DNA of 10,505 nucleotides. It comes from Oscillospiraceae bacterium. GTDB taxonomy: Bacteria; Bacillota; Clostridia; Oscillospirales; Oscillospiraceae. Under the pieces are notes generated by a model. The model did no database searches. It had not been told where the DNA came from and saw only the letters and a program-made list of their open reading frames with translations. The translations under genes were made by a program, and so were the position numbers. The stretch lies in contig JAKSPP010000049.1 in assembly GCA_024404735.1 (NCBI GenBank), forward strand, positions 1 to 10,505, in the 5' to 3' direction. This document shows, in pieces, positions 6,666 to 10,505 of this stretch. Every line of letters begins with the position of its first letter. The stretch's first letter is position 1.

Positions 6666-7475
6666 TCAGTAATTTCTGATGTGTGCGTTCATAACCGCAA
6701 GCTCTATTCCGTCAACCGCCAGGGCGGAGCATCTTCCCGCATCGTAGTACTGCAGTGCTATCTCCGCATTGGGATAAACAGAGGCAACGGTAACGTACTT
6801 GATTGCATCCTCGTTGTTTTTAAGGGCTGTCTGAACAGTTACATCGGAAACGGTTCCTATTCTTTCGCCCTTAAGCTGCTTCATTTTCTTAACACCGTTA
6901 TTTGCACCGGAAACGATGTACATATCCGAAACCATAAGGATTTCCCCTATGGTAAAATCATCGGGGTTAAGGGTATCCGTGCCGAAGCCCAGGGCAAAGT
7001 CAATGTTACCGGAGACAAGCTGGCTTTTAAGCTCCGCCTCCTTCATGGGCTGAATGCGAATTTCCCAGCCTATAAGTGAGGATATGGCGTTTGCAATGTC
7101 AACGCACATTCCCTTGTACTTTCCGCCCTCCTGATATGCAAGGGGGTAGAAATCGCTGTCAACACCTACGGAAATTGTCCTTATGGGTGTTTCCTCGAGA
7201 ATTGCGTAAAGCTCCGTTGAGTCGTTGATTGCGGGGAAGGTGGAAAGGTCCTTGCCCAGCCATTTTGCGGAAATCGCAGCCATTTGCCCGTTTCTGGAGA
7301 GCTCTCCCAGGGCCGCCTCAATAACGGGGGCTATAATATCATCGGTTCTGTAAACCGCCGCATAATGCTTTTTTCCCAGATTTTCGATTATTCGAAAGGA
7401 GCCTGCGGTTTTCTTACAGGCGCAAAGGGGTACAAGCAATGCAATTATCAGTAATAAAACAATTATCTTCTTCAA
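6666..7475 (-). CDS. Amino-acid-type solute-binding lipoprotein, apparently circularly permuted
   Basis: From TTG at 7475 the protein has 269 residues. A hydrophobic signal (KKIIVLLLIIALLVPLCAC) ends in a lipobox LCA-C with Cys20, so the product should be a lipoprotein outside the membrane. An in-frame TTG at 7499 would add 8 residues and overlap the rhomboid gene; the 7475 start gives a more typical signal peptide. The domain is SBP_bac_3 (amino-acid ABC transporter binding protein), but in unusual order. Residues 28-76 (GKKHYAAVYRTDD ... ALGELSRNGQ ... KWLGKD) resemble the C-terminal end of such domains, while 98-263 (ISVGVDSDFYPLAYQ ... GKYKGMCVDIANAI ... GNIDFALGFGT ... MKQLKGERIGTVSD) resemble the beginning and middle. 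No permease or ATPase gene is adjacent, so it may be an orphan or sensor-type binding protein. It lies directly downstream of a rhomboid protease gene. Confidence 0.8.
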   Translation of the reverse strand: MKKIIVLLLIIALLVPLCACKKTAGSFRIIENLGKKHYAAVYRTDDIIAPVIEAALGELSRNGQMAAISAKWLGKDLSTFPAINDSTELYAILEETPIRTISVGVDSDFYPLAYQEGGKYKGMCVDIANAISSLIGWEIRIQPMKEAELKSQLVSGNIDFALGFGTDTLNPDDFTIGEILMVSDMYIVSGANNGVKKMKQLKGERIGTVSDVTVQTALKNNEDAIKYVTVASVYPNAEIALQYYDAGRCSALAVDGIELAVMNAHIRNY

Positions 7476-7479
7476 GGCT

Positions 7480-8055
7480 TTATCTCTTTCTGAAAGCAAT
7501 TCCCATTATGCCTCCCACAACACCGCCTATTATGTGGGCAAGCTGAGAAATGTTGTCCTTTGTTGTAATTCCGGTGACTATTTCTCCACCGATGTATACT
7601 GCGAAAACAAGGATTAGGGTAAGGGGGATTCCGTCTCCGGACATTCCTCCGAGAGAAGACATAACAATCATCATAAATACAATTCCCGAGGCACCCATCA
7701 GTGCTGTTGTGGGGAAGAGCATATATGAAAAGAGGCCGGAAACCAGTGCGGTTATAATCAGGGCAAGGAAAATGGAACTGCTTCCGTAGCGCTCCTCAAG
7801 GCTGGGCCCGAGAACCAGCATCAGCATGATGTTTCCGGAAAAATGGGAAAAGTCCGCATGTCCGAGAACATGTGTGAATAATCTCAGATAAGTAAGAATT
7901 TCCTTCGGTGACGAATGATATACGCAGAAGTATTTTAAGGTGGAGGACTTTGCGGTTACCATTCCCACCAGCAGTACAACAAAGCAAATTATTGAAAATG
8001 TCAGTGTTACCGGTGCATTGTACTGAATTATGGAGCCACTGTGTGCTTTTTTAAT
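7480..8055 (-). CDS. Rhomboid-family intramembrane serine protease, probable ATT start
   Basis: The family is clear: an L1-loop region RLFTHVLGHADFSHFSGN, GPSLEERYGS, the catalytic GASG with Ser123, and the catalytic HIIGGVVGG with His174 (numbered from ATT 8055; 191 residues). The first conventional start, GTG 7968, would give 162 residues and remove most of transmembrane helix 1. The frame stays open upstream through NAPVTLTFSIICFVVLLV (residues 13-30), a fitting first helix, to a TGA at 8062-8064. The only plausible initiator there is ATT 8053-8055, placed 6 bases after AGGTGA (8062-8067), a perfect match to the extended anti-Shine-Dalgarno. A one-base deletion just upstream would instead join the frame to GTG 8063-8065, so a frameshift or sequence error is possible. 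The enzyme would cleave membrane proteins within the bilayer. The solute-binding lipoprotein gene follows within 4 bases. Confidence 0.8.
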   Translation of the reverse strand: MKKAHSGSIIQYNAPVTLTFSIICFVVLLVGMVTAKSSTLKYFCVYHSSPKEILTYLRLFTHVLGHADFSHFSGNIMLMLVLGPSLEERYGSSSIFLALIITALVSGLFSYMLFPTTALMGASGIVFMMIVMSSLGGMSGDGIPLTLILVFAVYIGGEIVTGITTKDNISQLAHIIGGVVGGIMGIAFRKR

Positions 8056-8095
8056 TTCTACTCACCTTCCCCTTGAAATGTAAAGGATAGTTTTA

Positions 8096-8124
8096 TTGAC
8101 AAATATGCTTTGTCGGTGTAAAAT
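8096..8124 (+). promoter_or_regulatory. Sigma-A promoter of the N-acetyltransferase gene
   Basis: TTGACA at 8096-8101 (perfect) and TAAAAT at 8119-8124 (5 of 6) are 17 bases apart. Transcription should begin around 8130, leaving a leader of about 36 bases before ATG 8167. No convincing promoter for the divergent rhomboid operon could be read on the opposite strand of the same gap. Confidence 0.85.
8098..8114. promoter_or_regulatory. Inverted repeat inside the NAT promoter, possible operator
   Basis: GACAAA (8098-8103) and TTTGTC (8109-8114) form a perfect 6-bp inverted repeat with 5 bases between. It overlaps the -35 box and fills much of the spacer, a position where a bound dimeric repressor would block RNA polymerase. 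No regulator gene is adjacent, so the operator reading is inference from position and symmetry alone. Confidence 0.4.
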
Positions 8125-8166
8125 TTCACAATAAATACAAATAATAACGAGGAGAATTAAAATATA

Positions 8167-8988
8167 ATGTACGAAGAATATTATCTTCCCCTTAAAAATC
8201 CGGAGATGTATCTCAATAAACTCGGCTTTTCCTTTTCCGATGTTGAAATTAGCCCCGACTTCCTCTCTAAGCTTGTAAAGGCCCATCTTTACAATATAAA
8301 TTTTTCCAATATTGAGGTATGGGATAAGGGCGTCTGCCCCTCAATCACTCCCGAGGACCTTTTTGAAAAAATCGTTGTAAACGGCTGGGGCGGTTATTGC
8401 TTTGAGCTTAATAACCTCTTTAATGCACTTCTCAATACAATCGGCTTTAAGTCTCAGATTGTTCTGGCATCTGTTGTCGGCCGTTCTCCCGAAGCCCGTG
8501 TTCCCTCCCACTGCGCCTGCATCGTAACCATTGACGGCGAAAAGTATTTTGCCGATGTAGGCTACGGCGGTGACCTTCCCGAGGGCGCCCTGAAGCTTCC
8601 CGACGGAACCTTCAGCGACTGGAGCGGTAACTGGCATATGGAAAAGGCCGAGGAGGAGAACTATTACTACCTCTGCAAGGGCGACAGCAGAGTAATCATC
8701 TGCCGTGACTTCAACTTCGATAAGCAGGATTTCATCCCTCTAAACTATTATATCTCTCAGATGCCTCAGTCACCCTTCAGATTTATGATTATGGTAAATC
8801 GTCGCATCAGAGAGGGCGTTATCTATTCCGTCAGCAACGAATTCTTCAAGAAGCACGGAACAGATGAGGCCGACAGAAAGCTTTCTTCAACGGAAGAGCT
8901 TCGTGAGCTCCTCATAAAGGAGTTCGGCTTCAGTGAAAAGCTCAGTATAACAAAGGCTCTTCCCGTAACTCCCAAAGAGTTCCTTTAA
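8167..8988 (+). CDS. Arylamine N-acetyltransferase family protein
   Basis: A complete 273-residue protein of the usual NAT length. Start ATG 8167 follows GAGGAG at 8149-8154 by 12 bases, a slightly long spacing. The catalytic triad is intact: Cys78 in GWGGYCFELNNLF, His115 in VPSHCACIV, and Asp130 in FADVGYGG. The N-terminal AHLYNINFSNIEV segment (39-51) matches the family's typical start of the helical domain. NATs transfer an acetyl group from acetyl-CoA to the catalytic cysteine and on to arylamines, arylhydrazines or, in biosynthetic relatives, to amine intermediates of secondary metabolites. The usual Arg before Gly-Gly in the RGGxCxE motif is Trp74 here. The protein is cytoplasmic with no signal peptide. 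It is a single-gene unit with its own promoter and terminator, divergent from the rhomboid operon. Physiological substrate unknown. Confidence 0.93.
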   Translation: MYEEYYLPLKNPEMYLNKLGFSFSDVEISPDFLSKLVKAHLYNINFSNIEVWDKGVCPSITPEDLFEKIVVNGWGGYCFELNNLFNALLNTIGFKSQIVLASVVGRSPEARVPSHCACIVTIDGEKYFADVGYGGDLPEGALKLPDGTFSDWSGNWHMEKAEEENYYYLCKGDSRVIICRDFNFDKQDFIPLNYYISQMPQSPFRFMIMVNRRIREGVIYSVSNEFFKKHGTDEADRKLSSTEELRELLIKEFGFSEKLSITKALPVTPKEFL

Positions 8989-9026
8989 TAAGAGATATTA
9001 CAGGCAGGCTGCTCTTCCATATTATT

Positions 9027-9061
9027 CTGACCGGCAAATATATGCCGGTCAGTTTTGTTTT
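9027..9061 (+). terminator. Strong intrinsic terminator of the NAT gene
   Basis: A perfect 10-bp stem CTGACCGGCA (9027-9036) with TGCCGGTCAG (9043-9052) and a 6-base loop is followed by TTTTGTTTT (9053-9061). It lies 38 bases after the NAT stop. The T-tract overlaps the stop codon of the convergent CapA gene. On the minus strand the same stem is followed by AATAATAT, a poor tail, so it may terminate that side only weakly. Confidence 0.9.
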
Positions 9062-10289
9062 ACTCGTTTGCGGAGTATGAGTAGCTTATTGAAAGGTTGT
9101 TTCCGTCAAAGGTGCCGTTAAGCTTTGCGAGGGTGCGGTAATACTCCTCGCTTTTTTCCTCATAGGGGACAGGGCAGTAGTCGTTTCCGCTGGCAACGCC
9201 GGAGCATGCGCAGGGAATCTCTTCTCTTCTTTCAACGGTAATTGTGCCGTCTGCATCCTTGCGAAGATAGAGCTTAAGAATAAACGTATCCTTGTCTCTG
9301 GGGTCGGTGTTTCCGCCGAAGGTCCAGTTGCCCATGGAGTAATAGATAATAACACCGTTGTATTCCTCGGAGGGCTGCAGAGTGTGGGGATGGCTTCCGT
9401 ATACGAAATCCGCACCTGCATCAACGGCGGCATGTGCAAGGGTTTTCTGCTCGCTGTTTACCTTGTAGCTTCCCTCATCGCCCCAGTGAATTGCGGCAAT
9501 GACGAATTCGGCGCCGAGGTCCTTAACGGCCTTGATTCCGGCCTTTATCTGGTCGGTAGTTCCGAATGAAACCGCATATACGCCTATCTTAAGGCCTCTG
9601 GAGGTTTCGTAAAGGGCATATTCGTCTCTTCCGGCATAGCCGATTCCCTCGGCCTCAATTGCGGCCTTGGTGTCTGCATATCCGCCCTGACCGTAGTCGA
9701 GAACATGGTTGTTCGCAAGGGTAACGAATTCAACGGAGCCCTCTGTGAATATCTTTGCATAATCGGCCGGGGACTTGAAAACGAAGGTCTTCTGTGCGGC
9801 GGCGGTGGATTCCGTCAGGGCACATTCCATATTTGCAAAGGTGAAGTCGTCATTTTCAAAATACTGAAGAGTCTTTGAGAAGGGATAGGAATAATCCCCG
9901 TTCATAACGGTGTCGTAGCCCTGAGGAGTGCCTCTGTAGTACTGTGAGGAGGCAACGGTGCAGTCACCCACGAAGGAGAGCTCAAAATACTCCGGCTCGG
10001 GAGTGGGTGTGGGGGAGGCGGTATTCTCCGAAGGTGTCCGGTTCTCTGTTCCGGCTGGGTCGGGGGCTTCTCCGTTTCCTGAGGGAGCATTATTCCCTGC
10101 GGCCTGATTGTTTCCAGCCGAGGGCTGTCCTGCGGGGGTGCCGTCCGAGGTGATACCCGTCTGGGCCCCGGGGCTGCTCTGTTCTCCGGCTGAGGCACTG
10201 TCGCTCTTCGGCATCATTCTTGCCGTACCGCCGATGATGACAATGCATATTATAAGAATAAACGAAATAAGGTGCTTTCCTTTTTTCAT
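9060..10289 (-). CDS. CapA-family (PGA_cap) membrane-anchored protein
   Basis: The 409-residue protein starts at ATG 10289. Residues 7-22 form a hydrophobic N-terminal anchor or uncleaved signal, with no lipobox Cys, so the rest is outside the membrane. Residues 27-99 are a low-complexity Gly/Asn/Ser/Ala/Pro linker ending in SPTPTPEPE. The CapA domain, a metallophosphatase-like fold (about 101-345), shows FVGDC at 106-110, NMECALT at 153-159, LANNHVLDYG at 191-200, AIHWGDE at 266-272, GSHPHTLQP at 298-306 and YSMGNW at 317-322; the Asp, Asn and His of these motifs would form the metal site. The family is named for poly-gamma-glutamate capsule synthesis (CapA/PgsA), but no capB, capC or capE-like gene is adjacent, so a capsule role cannot be assumed. 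It lies 25 bases downstream of prfB on the same strand. Confidence 0.9.
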   Translation of the reverse strand: MKKGKHLISFILIICIVIIGGTARMMPKSDSASAGEQSSPGAQTGITSDGTPAGQPSAGNNQAAGNNAPSGNGEAPDPAGTENRTPSENTASPTPTPEPEYFELSFVGDCTVASSQYYRGTPQGYDTVMNGDYSYPFSKTLQYFENDDFTFANMECALTESTAAAQKTFVFKSPADYAKIFTEGSVEFVTLANNHVLDYGQGGYADTKAAIEAEGIGYAGRDEYALYETSRGLKIGVYAVSFGTTDQIKAGIKAVKDLGAEFVIAAIHWGDEGSYKVNSEQKTLAHAAVDAGADFVYGSHPHTLQPSEEYNGVIIYYSMGNWTFGGNTDPRDKDTFILKLYLRKDADGTITVERREEIPCACSGVASGNDYCPVPYEEKSEEYYRTLAKLNGTFDGNNLSISYSYSANE

Positions 10290-10314
10290 CGTGATTTCTC
10301 TCGGATTAAAAAGA

Positions 10315-10505
10315 TTACTTCTTTGCGTTCATGCTGAGGAAGGCATTAATGAAGCCGTCAATGTCTCCGTCCATAACAGAACCGATGTTTCCGTTTTCAA
10401 AACCGGTGCGTGAGTCCTTTGCAAGAGTGTAGGGCATGAAGACGTAGGAACGGATTGCGGAGCCGAAGTCAATCTTCATCTGAACGCCCTTGATGTCGGA
10501 AATCT
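10315..10505 (-). CDS. prfB: Peptide chain release factor 2, C-terminal end
   Basis: Only the last 63 codons are present; the gene continues past the right edge. The frame reads MKIDFGSAIRSYVFMPYTLAKDSRTG (in two overlapping stretches) and then VMDGDIDGFINAFL before TAA at 10315-10317. This matches the well-known C-terminus of bacterial RF2 (IRSYV...P...VKD.RTG...AVMDGDIDGFI). RF2 recognises UGA and UAA stop codons on the ribosome and triggers release of the finished chain. The tail begins the normal end of domain 4/2 after the GGQ region, which lies outside the window, as does the programmed frameshift site normally found near the prfB start. The membrane-anchored CapA gene follows 25 bases downstream and may be read from the same transcript. 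Confidence 0.93.
   Translation of the reverse strand, partial: ISDIKGVQMKIDFGSAIRSYVFMPYTLAKDSRTGFENGNIGSVMDGDIDGFINAFLSMNAKK

Noticed and set aside
8056..8166. A promoter for the rhomboid operon on the minus strand
   Set aside because: TTGTCA, TTTACA and TTGTGA were tried as -35 boxes, but none had a good -10 at 16-18 bases, so none is annotated although one must exist nearby or be non-consensus.
8125..8166. Riboswitch or leader RNA before the NAT gene
   Set aside because: The inferred leader is only about 36 bases, A/T-rich and without a stable hairpin.
9944..10413. Plus-strand open frames opposite the CapA linker and prfB end
   Set aside because: They are shadows of the GC-rich Gly/Ser/Pro/Ala linker codons on the minus strand and span two well-supported genes.

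Overview
The window looks like chromosomal DNA of a low-to-moderate GC Firmicute of class Clostridia, plausibly a gut Oscillospiraceae/Lachnospiraceae-type bacterium. The evidence is sigma-A promoters of the TTGACA-17-TATAAT kind, AAAGGAG-type ribosome binding sites, a prfB C-terminus of the Bacillus/Clostridium type, BspA-type leucine-rich repeats, a DUF2201 VWA protein and a lipoprotein solute-binding protein. This placement is inference; there is no rRNA in the window. No tRNA, CRISPR array, insertion sequence or phage gene was seen.

Layout: (1) 1-1927, plus strand: the 3' part of a medium-chain (zinc-type) alcohol dehydrogenase, an intercistronic GC-rich hairpin, then a class I/II PLP aminotransferase closed by an intrinsic terminator. 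(2) 1952-6654, plus strand: a clear sigma-A promoter drives a compact three-gene operon: a DUF2201-type metallopeptidase-like/VWA protein with an intact MIDAS, a MoxR-family AAA+ ATPase with a long helical C-terminal extension, and a cytoplasmic-looking BspA-type leucine-rich-repeat protein with a helical, ankyrin-like N-terminal domain. A convergent hairpin terminator ends it. (3) 6625-8055, minus strand: a rhomboid intramembrane protease followed almost without gap by an amino-acid-type solute-binding lipoprotein. (4) 8096-9062, plus strand: a monocistronic arylamine N-acetyltransferase with its own promoter (containing an inverted repeat) and a strong terminator. (5) 9060-10505, minus strand: the 3' end of prfB (release factor 2) followed by a membrane-anchored CapA-family protein.

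Most notable points. The solute-binding protein appears circularly permuted: its first ~50 mature residues match the C-terminal end of a GlnH/SBP_bac_3 domain, and its remainder matches the start and middle of that domain and stops where that tail would normally follow. The rhomboid lacks an ATG/GTG/TTG start that would include its first transmembrane helix; the reading frame continues upstream to an ATT codon with a well-placed AGGTGA Shine-Dalgarno. The VWA-MoxR-LRR operon is a self-contained ATPase/adaptor/recognition cassette of unknown function and is the best candidate for an undescribed system here, loosely comparable to RavA-ViaA.

The window is densely coded. The longest non-coding gaps are about 150 bases (1867-2014) and 111 bases (8056-8166), and both hold transcription signals. 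All function calls rest on reading motifs, without database searches.
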